From Hydrogenophaga sp. 2FB (GTDB lineage Bacteria > Pseudomonadota > Gammaproteobacteria > Burkholderiales > Burkholderiaceae_C), in assembly GCF_005503365.1 (NCBI RefSeq), contig NZ_SCML01000026.1:21960-85959 (forward strand): DNA of 64,000 nt. Reading direction: 5' to 3'. The notes beneath the pieces were generated by a model. That model made no database searches and was not told the origin of the DNA. It saw only the letters and a list, made by a program, of their open reading frames with translations. The stretch's first letter is position 1; the number at the start of each line of letters is the position of its first letter. The translations under genes were made by a program, and so were the position numbers. Shown piece after piece: positions 50,941 to 59,342 of the stretch.

Positions 50941-51248
50941 GGGCGCAACAACTCCCGCAGCACCTGCGGGCGCCATGAGAGCAGCATCGCCACCGCGAAG
51001 GCCGACAGGGCGAGCAGCATCACCCAGACCAGTGCGGCCATGCTGGCGTGGTCGGCCGTCAGGCTGAGTGCGAGCGAGGCCAGCAGGCCCAGCGCGCCGG
51101 CCAGGCGCAGGCCGTTGCGCCGCGCCCGCGGCAGTGCCCGCATCGTGCCCGCCACCTGCTGCCAGTGCGCCTCCATCGAGAGCGCCAGCCAGGCCATGCC
51201 GGCGAAGGCCGACAGCGCGGCCAGTGAGAGCAGAACAGCCTCAAACAC
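50937..51248 (-). CDS. DUF3325-type small membrane protein of the iron-uptake operon
   Basis: Inner-membrane protein of 103 residues with three hydrophobic helices (AVLLSLAALSAFAGMAWLALSM, LAGALGLLASLALSLT, LVWVMLLALSAFAVAMLLS) and the basic loop ARRNGLRLAG typical of DUF3325. The GTG at 51248 overlaps the PepSY gene stop by eight bases, and its own stop overlaps that of the convergent acyltransferase. DUF3325 proteins are seen with PepSY and DUF3649 proteins near siderophore receptors; biochemical role unknown. Confidence 0.78.
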   Translation of the reverse strand: MFEAVLLSLAALSAFAGMAWLALSMEAHWQQVAGTMRALPRARRNGLRLAGALGLLASLALSLTADHASMAALVWVMLLALSAFAVAMLLSWRPQVLRELLRP

Positions 51249-52938
51249 GGGCGGCCTCCTCGGGTGCATTCGATGCCGGTGGCGCTGATGCCGTCGCGCG
51301 CTGGCGGCGCGTCAGGCGCCTGGCCGTGGTCAACGCCAGGCCGGCCGCGGCGATCAGCGCCAGGTCCACGCCGGCCACGGGCCAGTAGGTGAACAAGGTC
51401 TTGCCCAGGTGGTCACCGGTGCTCGCCCAGTTGAGCAACACCGCCAGCAGCGCGAGCGCCGCGAAGCCCCAGCACTGTTCGCGCCACGCGGGCGAGGCCG
51501 CACCTTGCGCCACCGGTGCGCTGCGCCAGAACGCATGCGCGGCGGCCAGTGCCCAGGCACCCCAGAAGACCAATCGCTCCCATTCGCCCTTGCTGGCGAG
51601 CTCCGCCGGCAGCACGCGGTTGGCGGCGAGGATGGCCGCAGAGGCGATCAGCATGCCGGTGACGGTGCTCACCGCCAGTGCGTCGACCACGCGGCTGCCC
51701 ATGCGGCCCTGCTGCGCGTGTTGGCGCTTGCGCTTTTCGACGAAGAACAGGAAGCCGGTGGCGATGCAGGCGCAGCCCAGCAGGCCGCCGAACACATAAA
51801 GCCAGCGCAACAGCCAGTGCTCGAAGTGTTGCAGGTGCAGGCCCGTGAGGAACTCCTCGATGCCGTGCGGCACGGTGGGTGCCGGCTCTTCGCGCAGCAC
51901 TTCGCCGGTGGAGCCCTTGAAGTGCACCGCCTGGCCCACCAGTGCGACGCGGTCGCTGCCGGCGCGGTAGATGCTCACGTAGCTGTTGGCATCGCCCACG
52001 TGGTGCACCTGCAGGAAGCCCACCTGGCCGGGCATGCCGCGCGCGTCCCAGCGGCGCTGGGCTTCGAGCACCATCGCGTCCACCGAGGCCAGGGCAGCGG
52101 CCACGCCCGCACGCTCGTGCGGCAGGCCGGTGGCGGCCGCCTCGGCCACCTCGTGCGCTTGCGCCAGCGGGCGCAGCAGGGTCTGCGACACCGGCAGGTA
52201 GTAGAACTGCGCGAAGATGACCAGCCCCGTGAAGGCGAAGAAGAAATGGAACGGCAGCGCCACCACCCCGGTGAGGTTGTGCAGGTCGAGCAGGCTGCGC
52301 CGCGTGTGCTTGTGCGGCCGGAAGGTGAACAGCTCGCGAAACACCTTGCGGTGCATCACCAGGCCGGTGACCAGCGCGGCGAGCATGGTCAGCGCGGCCA
52401 GCGCCACGATCCAGTAGCCGATCAGCTTCCACTCCAGGTGCAGGCTGTAGTGCAACGGGTAGAAGAACTCGCTGCCGATCTTCTGCTGCCCTTCGCGCAG
52501 TGCCTGGCCGTTGCGAGGGTCGATGGTGGTGTCGCCGTGGATGTGGTTGTGGTCCTGCGGGTCTTTCGGCTGCGGCACGCGAAAGCCCACGCCCATGGCC
52601 AGCACCGGGTCGCGGTGCGTGGTGTAGGCCCAGAACTCGTCGGCCGGCAGTTCCAGACGCGGCGTCATCGGGCCTGGCTTCGGGTCGTGCAGCAATGGCA
52701 TGTTCGCCGCGTAGTCCACCTCGTCCGGCTGCACACGCTGCAGGATGGGCAGCAGCACGCGGTCGAACGAGGGCATGGGCTGCGGCTCGAAGCGCGTCTC
52801 GGGAATCGCCCAGCGGTCGAACTCGCGGTCGAACACCGAGAGCGAACCGAAGAAGAACACGACCATGAGCACGAAGCCCAGCACGAGGCCGAACCAGGTG
52901 TGCAACCAGGTCATGGAAAGGCGGAAGTTGGACAACAT
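51241..52938 (-). CDS. PepSY-associated TM helix protein (iron uptake)
   Basis: Inner-membrane protein of 565 residues with four or more long hydrophobic helices and PepSY-type periplasmic domains. The start LHTWFGLVLGFVLMVVFFFGSLSVFDRE is diagnostic, and histidines in the helices (LHTWFG, DLHNLTG, HFFFAFTG, GLHLQHFEHW) could bind haem. Related proteins (PiuB/FsrB-like) are proposed or shown to reduce ferric siderophores at the inner membrane. It follows the DUF3649 gene by ten bases in the operon that begins with the TonB receptor. Confidence 0.88.
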   Translation of the reverse strand: MLSNFRLSMTWLHTWFGLVLGFVLMVVFFFGSLSVFDREFDRWAIPETRFEPQPMPSFDRVLLPILQRVQPDEVDYAANMPLLHDPKPGPMTPRLELPADEFWAYTTHRDPVLAMGVGFRVPQPKDPQDHNHIHGDTTIDPRNGQALREGQQKIGSEFFYPLHYSLHLEWKLIGYWIVALAALTMLAALVTGLVMHRKVFRELFTFRPHKHTRRSLLDLHNLTGVVALPFHFFFAFTGLVIFAQFYYLPVSQTLLRPLAQAHEVAEAAATGLPHERAGVAAALASVDAMVLEAQRRWDARGMPGQVGFLQVHHVGDANSYVSIYRAGSDRVALVGQAVHFKGSTGEVLREEPAPTVPHGIEEFLTGLHLQHFEHWLLRWLYVFGGLLGCACIATGFLFFVEKRKRQHAQQGRMGSRVVDALAVSTVTGMLIASAAILAANRVLPAELASKGEWERLVFWGAWALAAAHAFWRSAPVAQGAASPAWREQCWGFAALALLAVLLNWASTGDHLGKTLFTYWPVAGVDLALIAAAGLALTTARRLTRRQRATASAPPASNAPEEAARV

Positions 52939-52948
52939 CGTGGGTTCC

Positions 52949-53251
52949 TCAGATCAAGCGGTTCTGCAAGGCCCATGCGGCCGCCGTCATGGCCAGGCCG
53001 CCGCCCGCCAGCACGAGCCACACGCGCGCCAGGCTGCGCGCCGCGAAGGCCCAGAGAAAGGCGCCCAGGAAGAACAGGAAGGCCAGCAGCATCAGCACGG
53101 TGTGCGCCTCGTGGTAGTCCACGCCGAGCGCCACCAGTCCGGTGATGCCCAGGGTGGTGATGCCCCAGGTGAAGGCGTACCCGCCCAGCAGGCTGGCCGC
53201 GATGCGGCCCAGCACGTGGGCGGTGGAGGGCGGGGGTGTTGTGGTGTTCAC
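52949..53251 (-). CDS. DUF3649-type small membrane protein of the iron-uptake operon
   Basis: Inner-membrane protein of 100 residues with three hydrophobic helices and the start AHVLGRIAASLLGGYAFTWG, characteristic of DUF3649 iron-uptake-associated proteins. The GTG at 53251 overlaps the receptor stop (GTGA). It lies between the TonB receptor and the PepSY gene, the usual order for these operons. Function is unknown. Confidence 0.8.
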   Translation of the reverse strand: MNTTTPPPSTAHVLGRIAASLLGGYAFTWGITTLGITGLVALGVDYHEAHTVLMLLAFLFFLGAFLWAFAARSLARVWLVLAGGGLAMTAAAWALQNRLI

Positions 53252-55461
53252 CAGCGGTAGTCGGCGGTCAGCACCACCTTGCGTCGGCCCCCGAACCAGC
53301 AATCGCCGCGCGCCAGGCAGACAGCGATGTAGTCCTTGTCGGCCAGGTTGTTGACGTTGAGCGCGAAGCGCCAGGGCCCGGTTTCGTACGCGGCCATCGC
53401 GTCCATCAGGGTCACCGACGGCACGAACACCGAGCCCGTGCCGTCGCCGATGCGGCCGATGTAGCGCGCGCCCGCGCCGATGGACAGGCCCGGCAGGCCG
53501 AAGTGGCGGAAGTCGTGCACCGCCCAGACCGAGCTCATGTGCTTGGGAATGCCTTCGAGCTGCTGGGTGGGATCGAGCGCGCCGCCATAGGCCGTGGCGC
53601 TGGCGCGCGCGTCGGTGTAGGTGGTGCTGGCGAGAAACTGCCAGGCGCCCATGCGGGCCTGGCCTTCCAACTCCACGCCCTTCACGCGCGAATCGCCGAT
53701 CTGCTTGTTGAAGCCGATGTGCTCGGGGTCCGCGCCCAAACGGTTCTTCTCCTTGAGCGAGAACACCGAAGCGGTGGCCTGCACCGGCAGGCGTTTGGAC
53801 GCCCACTTCACGCCCACCTCGACCTGCTCGCCGCGCTTGGGCTTGAAGGCGCGGTTGGCGAAGTCGGTGCCTCCGATCGGGGTGAACGACTCCGAGTAGC
53901 TCACGTAGGGCGAGAGGCCCGGCAGCACCTCGTAGACCACGCCGACATTGAGGCTGGTGGCCGCGTCGCGTGTGGTCTCGCCACCCACCACGGTGTTGCG
54001 CACCTGGTCGCGCCGCGCGCCCAGGCGCACGCTCAGGCCGTTCTGGAACTTGATCTGGTCCTGCAGCAACAAGCCCTGGCGCTTGATGTGCGTCTCGGTC
54101 GGCGTGGCGTTGCCCAGCGAGGGGCGCGGGAAGCTGCCGTAGACCGGGTTGTAGACGTTGAGCGGCGTGCCCGCGTCTTCGGCCGCGGTCCGGCTGGACT
54201 TCATGTCGGTGGCGTCGAAGCCGGCCACCACGCGGTGCTTCACGCCGCCCAGGTCCCAGTCGCGCTTGAGCAGCACCTCGCCGGTGGTCAGGCGCATGCG
54301 GTCTTTGGAGATGTACCAGGGCCGCCCGAGGTACTGGCCGTTCGGGTCGGGGTTGCCGGCCGCGTCGAGGAAGCCGGACCACCAGTCCATGTACATCGAC
54401 TCCATGAGCCCGTCCACGCGGTCGTGGCGCAGCTGGTGGCTCAGGCGCCACTGGTCACCCAGGGCGATGTCCATCGAGTAGCCCACGCGGTTGCGCGTGC
54501 CGCCATAGGTGTCCCAGTCGGGCTCGCCGGCGAACAGGTTGCGCGGGATCGGGCCATTGGGCGCGGGCAGCAGCGTGCCGGCCAGCGGCAGGAACGCGTT
54601 GGTGTTCTGGCTGTTGTCCTTCTGGTGCTCGGCGTAGACGGTGAAGCTGTCCTGCGCGTTCGGCTTCCAGGTGAGCGAGGGGGCGAACAAGGTGCGCTTC
54701 TCCTTGGCGAAACGGATCTGCGTGTCGCTGTCCTTCTCCACCGCGACCAGCCGGTACAGCAGCGAGCCGTCGGCGTTGAGCGGGCCGGTGAGGTCGGCGT
54801 GCACCTCGCGCAGCGCGTCGTTGCCCACGCGAATGCCCACCTCCCGCTGGGCCTCGGCCAGCGGTCGCTTGGGCACGAGGTTGACCACGCCGCCCGGGTC
54901 GTTCTGCCCCGCGATGATCGACGAGGGACCGCGCAACACCTCGATGCGCTCGTAGTTGTAGGGCTCCACGCGCATCACGCCGTAGTAGCCCGTGAGCGGT
55001 TCGCGCAGGCCGTTGTAGAGCACGGTCGATTCCTCGCTGCCGCGCAGCGAGAACCAGTCGGCGCGGTTGTCGATGCCGTAGAGCTCGTTGCGCACGCCCG
55101 CCGCGTAACGCAGCGCTTCCTGCAGGTTGGGCGAGCCCTGGTCGCGGATCTGTTCGGCCGTGATCACGGTGATCGACTGCGGCGTCTCGTTCAGTGCCGT
55201 GTCCGTCTTGGTGGCGGTGGCGCTGCGCTTGGCGACGTAGCCACGCACGGGACCCAACGCGCGCTCTTCCTCGCGCGGCGCGGTCACGCGCACCGTGTCG
55301 AGCGTGGGGGTGGCGTCAGCGGGAGGCGTGGATTGAGCCAGCGCCAGCGGGGCGATGGAGAGCATCAGACCGGCCACGGCGATGGCCGCGGGCGAGCGCA
55401 GATGGCGGGCTGAAGGGAGGAAATGTCGGGATCGGTCGAACGGGAGTTGGTGCTGGTACAT
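53248..55461 (-). CDS. TonB-dependent siderophore receptor
   Basis: Outer-membrane receptor of 737 residues. The signal peptide ends near LALAQ. The plug domain has LNETPQSITVITAEQIRDQG, IEVLRGPSSIIAGQNDPGGVVNLVPKRP, and the beta-barrel ends in an aromatic residue (DYRW). The pattern is that of ferric-siderophore receptors of the FhuE/FpvA kind without an N-terminal signalling domain. The ATG at 55461 begins MYQHQLPFD. A Fur-box-like sequence lies 241-259 bases upstream. The ligand is unknown, as no siderophore synthesis genes are near. Confidence 0.92.
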   Translation of the reverse strand: MYQHQLPFDRSRHFLPSARHLRSPAAIAVAGLMLSIAPLALAQSTPPADATPTLDTVRVTAPREEERALGPVRGYVAKRSATATKTDTALNETPQSITVITAEQIRDQGSPNLQEALRYAAGVRNELYGIDNRADWFSLRGSEESTVLYNGLREPLTGYYGVMRVEPYNYERIEVLRGPSSIIAGQNDPGGVVNLVPKRPLAEAQREVGIRVGNDALREVHADLTGPLNADGSLLYRLVAVEKDSDTQIRFAKEKRTLFAPSLTWKPNAQDSFTVYAEHQKDNSQNTNAFLPLAGTLLPAPNGPIPRNLFAGEPDWDTYGGTRNRVGYSMDIALGDQWRLSHQLRHDRVDGLMESMYMDWWSGFLDAAGNPDPNGQYLGRPWYISKDRMRLTTGEVLLKRDWDLGGVKHRVVAGFDATDMKSSRTAAEDAGTPLNVYNPVYGSFPRPSLGNATPTETHIKRQGLLLQDQIKFQNGLSVRLGARRDQVRNTVVGGETTRDAATSLNVGVVYEVLPGLSPYVSYSESFTPIGGTDFANRAFKPKRGEQVEVGVKWASKRLPVQATASVFSLKEKNRLGADPEHIGFNKQIGDSRVKGVELEGQARMGAWQFLASTTYTDARASATAYGGALDPTQQLEGIPKHMSSVWAVHDFRHFGLPGLSIGAGARYIGRIGDGTGSVFVPSVTLMDAMAAYETGPWRFALNVNNLADKDYIAVCLARGDCWFGGRRKVVLTADYRW

Positions 55462-55748
55462 GGTTACGAGAGCGCTTGATGCGCCCCTGACCACGTCAGC
55501 GCGACCCCCTCCCTGCGGAATGGATCGCTACCATCGTGCACGAATCCGACCGCACACCTTCGTCATTGAAGGCGAGCCGCCGATCGAAAGGGGGCAAACA
55601 GCCACGCCACATGGGTTGTCGAATGGGGTGGCTGGCTAGGAACGCGCGCGCTCGATCAGCTGGCTGACGGTCTGCCGGCAAGCGGACAGTCCGTTGCATT
55701 GTATAAGAATAATTCTCATTTGCGCCGAGCGGGCCGGCGCCCGATTTT
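55462..55748. other. Leader/promoter region of the iron-uptake operon
   Basis: No convincing gene is found in these 287 bases between the receptor and the upstream regulator. A 27-codon frame (55636-55719, minus strand) begins within the Fur-box-like sequence, whose ATGAGAATT naturally supplies an ATG. If the promoter overlaps the Fur box, the operon has a leader of about 240 bases. Confidence 0.45.
55702..55720 (-). promoter_or_regulatory. Fur-box-like operator
   Basis: On the minus strand the sequence reads AATGAGAATTATTCTTATA, close to the Fur consensus built from GATAAT hexamers. It overlaps TATACA, a candidate -10. Its position upstream of a siderophore receptor operon supports iron repression. 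Confidence 0.75.
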
Positions 55749-56981
55749 TCAATCGCCGCTGGCGCAAGGCACTGGCTCCCGGGTCTTCTGCAACCGCCGG
55801 TACAGCATGCCGCGCGACACCCCCAAGGCCCGGGCGGCCTTGGCGATGTTGCCGCCGCACGCCGCCAGCGTGGTTTCGATCAGGCGCTGCTTGTGGTCGA
55901 GCAGCGTGGCGTGCGCGCTGACCTGTTCCACGTCGGGTTCGGGCGTGGGCGCTGCCGGCTCCACCACCGGCACCGTCGGTGGTGGAACGGACAGGGCCAC
56001 CGCGTGCCTGAAGTCCGCGCCATCGCTGGCGGTGAGGGTGCCCTTCATCCACACGCCCAGGCCATTGGGCAAGTGCAGCGTGTGCGCATGCGCCTGGCGC
56101 GGCAAGGCCAGAAGGTGTTCCAGCGGTGCGCCGAACACCTCGCCCACGGTGGGCCGGCCTTCCATCTGGCAGCCGGTGAGGCGGCGGCCCACGCCATTGA
56201 GCCAGAGCACGCGGCCATGGCTGTCGATGCCGGCAAGCGCCTCCATCGGCGTGCCGAGCAGGGTGGGGCTGGCCTGGAAGTGCAGCACGAGGTGCTCGAC
56301 CGATTGCAGCTGCAGCAGGTGGTTTTCGATCGTGGTGGCGTACATGCCGACCACCGATGCGGCGTCGAACTGGAAGCGCCCAGCCTCGATCGACACGTCC
56401 AGCACGCCCGCCAGCTGGCCGTGGATGTCGCGGATCGGCGCGGCCGCGCAGTGGATGGTCTGCAGGCACTGAAAGAAGTGTTCGGCGCCGGTGACAGTGC
56501 AGGCCTCGCCCGTGCGCACCACGACGCCGGGCGCGTTCGTGCCGATGTGGCTTTCGGCGATGTTCACGCCCACGCGCGACGCGGTCTTGAGCAGGGGCTG
56601 GTGGCTCACCTGGGGCAGTTCGGTGGCGTGGATCACCACGCCCTGCGCGTCGGTCAGCAGCACGCGGCAGTCGGTGCCCGCGAGCGCGGCTTCCATGTTG
56701 TGCAGTTCGAGGTGGCCCGCCTCCAGCAACTGCCGGTTGCGGTTCAGGCTGGCGTGGGCGCGGCTGCGCGTGACCTGTTCGAAAGCCACCACCTCGCTGG
56801 GCCGGTGGTGCGCCGAGGCGCAGCGCAGCCAGGACTGGATCACCGCCTCGCCGATCAGGCCCGAGGGGCGCGTACCTTCGTCAAAGAACAACTGCCGCGC
56901 CAGCGCGGTGCGCTGTTCGGCGGTCTGGAAAAACAGCTGGCGCGGCGTGTTCGCCTGCCCATGTTGTTGTGCGTGGGGCAT
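55749..56981 (-). CDS. AcoR-like regulator with GAF/PAS sensing and Fis-type HTH, no AAA+ domain
   Basis: Regulator of 410 residues. The N-terminus (IQSWLRCASAHHRPSE) and GAF domain (GVNIAESHIGTNAPGVVVRTGEAC, then HCAAAPIRDIHGQLAGVLDVS) match AcoR-type activators of alcohol and acetoin genes. A PAS-like region follows (residues about 235-310). A C-terminal Fis-type helix-turn-helix ends the protein (LAACGGNIAKAARALGVSRGMLYRRLQK). There is no Walker A or GAFTGA, so it cannot remodel sigma-54 polymerase. It is divergent from the PQQ dehydrogenase, with a dyad in the gap, and is its likely regulator. I start at the ATG at 56981. Confidence 0.85.
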   Translation of the reverse strand: MPHAQQHGQANTPRQLFFQTAEQRTALARQLFFDEGTRPSGLIGEAVIQSWLRCASAHHRPSEVVAFEQVTRSRAHASLNRNRQLLEAGHLELHNMEAALAGTDCRVLLTDAQGVVIHATELPQVSHQPLLKTASRVGVNIAESHIGTNAPGVVVRTGEACTVTGAEHFFQCLQTIHCAAAPIRDIHGQLAGVLDVSIEAGRFQFDAASVVGMYATTIENHLLQLQSVEHLVLHFQASPTLLGTPMEALAGIDSHGRVLWLNGVGRRLTGCQMEGRPTVGEVFGAPLEHLLALPRQAHAHTLHLPNGLGVWMKGTLTASDGADFRHAVALSVPPPTVPVVEPAAPTPEPDVEQVSAHATLLDHKQRLIETTLAACGGNIAKAARALGVSRGMLYRRLQKTREPVPCASGD

Positions 56982-57060
56982 GTGCGGGTCTCCTCCAACA
57001 GTATCGGACCCGGCGGCGCGGGTGGCATGCGGGTAAGCCCTCTCCCGAACCGGCGGCCAG

Positions 57061-57079
57061 GTGTTCCACGCCGGAACAC
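57061..57079. promoter_or_regulatory. Perfect dyad between regulator and PQQ dehydrogenase
   Basis: GTGTTCC, ACGCC, GGAACAC is a perfect seven-base inverted repeat with a five-base spacer, 131 bases upstream of the dehydrogenase ATG and 80 bases upstream of the divergent regulator. It suits a dimeric Fis-type helix-turn-helix. No clear -24/-12 sigma-54 promoter is seen nearby. Confidence 0.6.
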
Positions 57080-57209
57080 ATCGGGCACAGGGAAATCCCG
57101 AGGATGAATCGGAAAAGGGGGAGGCGGAAGATGGCGACGCTGGGCCGCACATGCCCGCCCGGCAGCCCCACCACAGCCCTGCGCCTCGCAGGCCGCACAA
57201 GGAGACAAC

Positions 57210-59342
57210 ATGACACCGTCACCCCACGCTTCAGCCAGGCGCCGCGCGGCCGCCGGCCTGTTCACAGCGCTGATGCTCTGCGGCGCCGCGCTCGCGCAGG
57301 CGCCGGCCAAGGGCTCGCCGGAACACATCAAGGCCGCTGTCGGCAAGGTCAACGCCGCGTACATGAAGGGCAACCAGAAGCAGACGGCGGACTGGCCGAG
57401 CTATGGCCTGGACTACGCCGAGACGCGCCATTCGAAGCTGAACCAGATCACCACCGCCAACGTGAAAGACCTCGGCCTGGTCTGGTCGTACAACCTCGAA
57501 TCCTCGCGCGGTGTCGAGTCCACGCCGCTGGTGGTCGACGGCATCATGTACGTCACCGCCTCCTGGAGCGTGGTGCACGCGGTGGACGTGCGCACCGGCA
57601 AACGCATCTGGACCTTCGACCCCAAGGTGGCGCGCGAAGCCGGCTACAAAGGCTGCTGCGACGTGGTCAACCGCGGCGTCGCGCTGCACGAGGGCAAGGT
57701 GTTCGTGGCGGCCTACGACGGCCGGCTGATCGCGCTCGACGCGGCCACCGGCAACAAGGTGTGGGAGAAGGACACCATCGTCGATCGCAAGTTCAGCTAC
57801 ACCATCACCGGCGCGCCGCGCGTGTTCAAGGGCAAGGTGATCATCGGCAACGGCGGCGCCGAATATGGGGTGCGCGGCTATATCACCGCGTATGACGCGA
57901 ACACCGGCGACCAGAAGTGGCGCTGGTTCACCGTGCCGGGCGACCCGAGCAAGCCGTTCGAGGACGCCTCCATGGCCAAGGCCGCCAAGACCTGGGACCC
58001 CGCGGGCAAGTGGTGGGAAGCCGGTGGCGGCGGCACGGCGTGGGACGCCATGGCCTTCGACCCCGAACTCAACCTCATGTACATCGGCACCGGCAACGGC
58101 TCGCCCTGGGCGCGCAGCAAGCGCAGCCCGGCTGGTGGTGACAACCTCTACCTCGCGTCCATCGTCGCGCTCAACCCCGACACCGGCAAGTACGTGTGGC
58201 ACTACCAGGAAACGCCCGGCGACAACTGGGACTTCACTTCCACGCAGCCGATGATCCTGGCCGACATCAAGGTCAACAACCAGCCGCGCAAGGTGATCCT
58301 GCACGCGCCGAAGAACGGCTTCTTCTTCGTCATCGACCGCAAGAACGGCAAGTTCATCTCGGCGAAGAATTTTGTGGATGTGAACTGGGCCACCGGCTAT
58401 GACAAGAACGGCCGCCCCATTGAAACACCGGCCGCGCGCACGGCGGACCGCCCGCGCGAAATCATCCCCAGCGCGTTCGGCGCGCGCAACTGGCACTCCA
58501 TGTCGTACAACCCCGCCACCGGCCTGGTCTACATGCCGGTGCAGGGCGTGCCGCTCACGCTCATGGACAACAAGGACTGGAAGTTCAACGCCGAACGCCC
58601 GGGCGAACCGCACTCGAACATGGGCTGGAACCTCGCCACCTTTGCCAACGTGGAGCCGCCCAGCAGCAAGCCGTACGGCCGCCTCGTGGCCTGGGACCCG
58701 GTGCAGCAGAAAGCCGCGTGGACGCAGGAGCAGATCTCGCCCTGGAACGGCGGCACGCTCACCACCGCCGGCAACCTGGTGTTCCAGGGCACGGCCGATG
58801 GGCGCTTCATCGCCTACAACGCCACCAGCGGCGAGAAGTTGTGGGAGACGCCCACCGGCACCGGCGTGATCGCAGCGCCGTCCACCTACCTGGTCGACGG
58901 CAAGCAGTACGTGTCGATCGCGGTGGGCTGGGGCGGCGTGTACGGCCTGGCCCAGCGCGCCACCGACCGTCAGGGCCCAGGCACGGTCTACACCTTCGCC
59001 GTGGGTGGCAAGGCGCAGCCGCCGGCCTTCGTGAACTACCAGCTCGGCAAGCTCGTGGCCGGTGTGAAGTACGACCCGGCGCACGTGCCCGCTGGCACCG
59101 CGCTGTACGTGAGCAACTGCGTGTTCTGCCACGGCGTGCCGGGCGTGGACCGCGGCGGCAACATTCCCAATCTGGGCTACATGGATTCGGCCTTCATCGA
59201 GAACCTCGACAAGTTCGTCTTCAATGGCCCGGCCTCGGCGCGTGGCATGCCCGATTTCACTGGCAAACTCAGCCCCGATGATGTCCAGAAAATCAAAGCG
59301 TTCATCCAGGGCACGGCCGATGCCATTCGGCCGAAGAACTAG
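57210..59342 (+). CDS. PQQ-dependent quinohemoprotein alcohol dehydrogenase
   Basis: Periplasmic alcohol dehydrogenase of 710 residues. The signal peptide is cleaved near ALAQ. An eight-bladed propeller with repeated tryptophan docking motifs binds PQQ; the vicinal cysteines Cys149-Cys150 (YKGCCDVVNRG) form the ring that lies over PQQ, and active-site blocks such as GDNWDFTSTQPMILADI and RNWHSMSYNP are present. From about residue 625 there is a cytochrome c domain with CVFCH (Cys637, Cys640, His641) and a Met ligand in GMPDF. It is therefore a type II quinohemoprotein. Electrons would pass to an external c-type cytochrome or azurin. The PqqU-like receptor follows with overlapping frames. Confidence 0.95.
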   Translation: MTPSPHASARRRAAAGLFTALMLCGAALAQAPAKGSPEHIKAAVGKVNAAYMKGNQKQTADWPSYGLDYAETRHSKLNQITTANVKDLGLVWSYNLESSRGVESTPLVVDGIMYVTASWSVVHAVDVRTGKRIWTFDPKVAREAGYKGCCDVVNRGVALHEGKVFVAAYDGRLIALDAATGNKVWEKDTIVDRKFSYTITGAPRVFKGKVIIGNGGAEYGVRGYITAYDANTGDQKWRWFTVPGDPSKPFEDASMAKAAKTWDPAGKWWEAGGGGTAWDAMAFDPELNLMYIGTGNGSPWARSKRSPAGGDNLYLASIVALNPDTGKYVWHYQETPGDNWDFTSTQPMILADIKVNNQPRKVILHAPKNGFFFVIDRKNGKFISAKNFVDVNWATGYDKNGRPIETPAARTADRPREIIPSAFGARNWHSMSYNPATGLVYMPVQGVPLTLMDNKDWKFNAERPGEPHSNMGWNLATFANVEPPSSKPYGRLVAWDPVQQKAAWTQEQISPWNGGTLTTAGNLVFQGTADGRFIAYNATSGEKLWETPTGTGVIAAPSTYLVDGKQYVSIAVGWGGVYGLAQRATDRQGPGTVYTFAVGGKAQPPAFVNYQLGKLVAGVKYDPAHVPAGTALYVSNCVFCHGVPGVDRGGNIPNLGYMDSAFIENLDKFVFNGPASARGMPDFTGKLSPDDVQKIKAFIQGTADAIRPKN

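Noticed and set aside
55636..55719. 27-codon minus-strand frame starting in the Fur-box-like sequence
   Set aside because: ATGAGAATT is part of the Fur-box pattern itself, and the peptide resembles no known leader. I found no ribosome-binding site, so it is not listed as a gene.
56982..57209. Sigma-54 promoter for the PQQ dehydrogenase
   Set aside because: I looked for GG-N10-GC with TGGCAC/TTGC context and found no good match; the nearest TGGC sequence has the wrong spacing.
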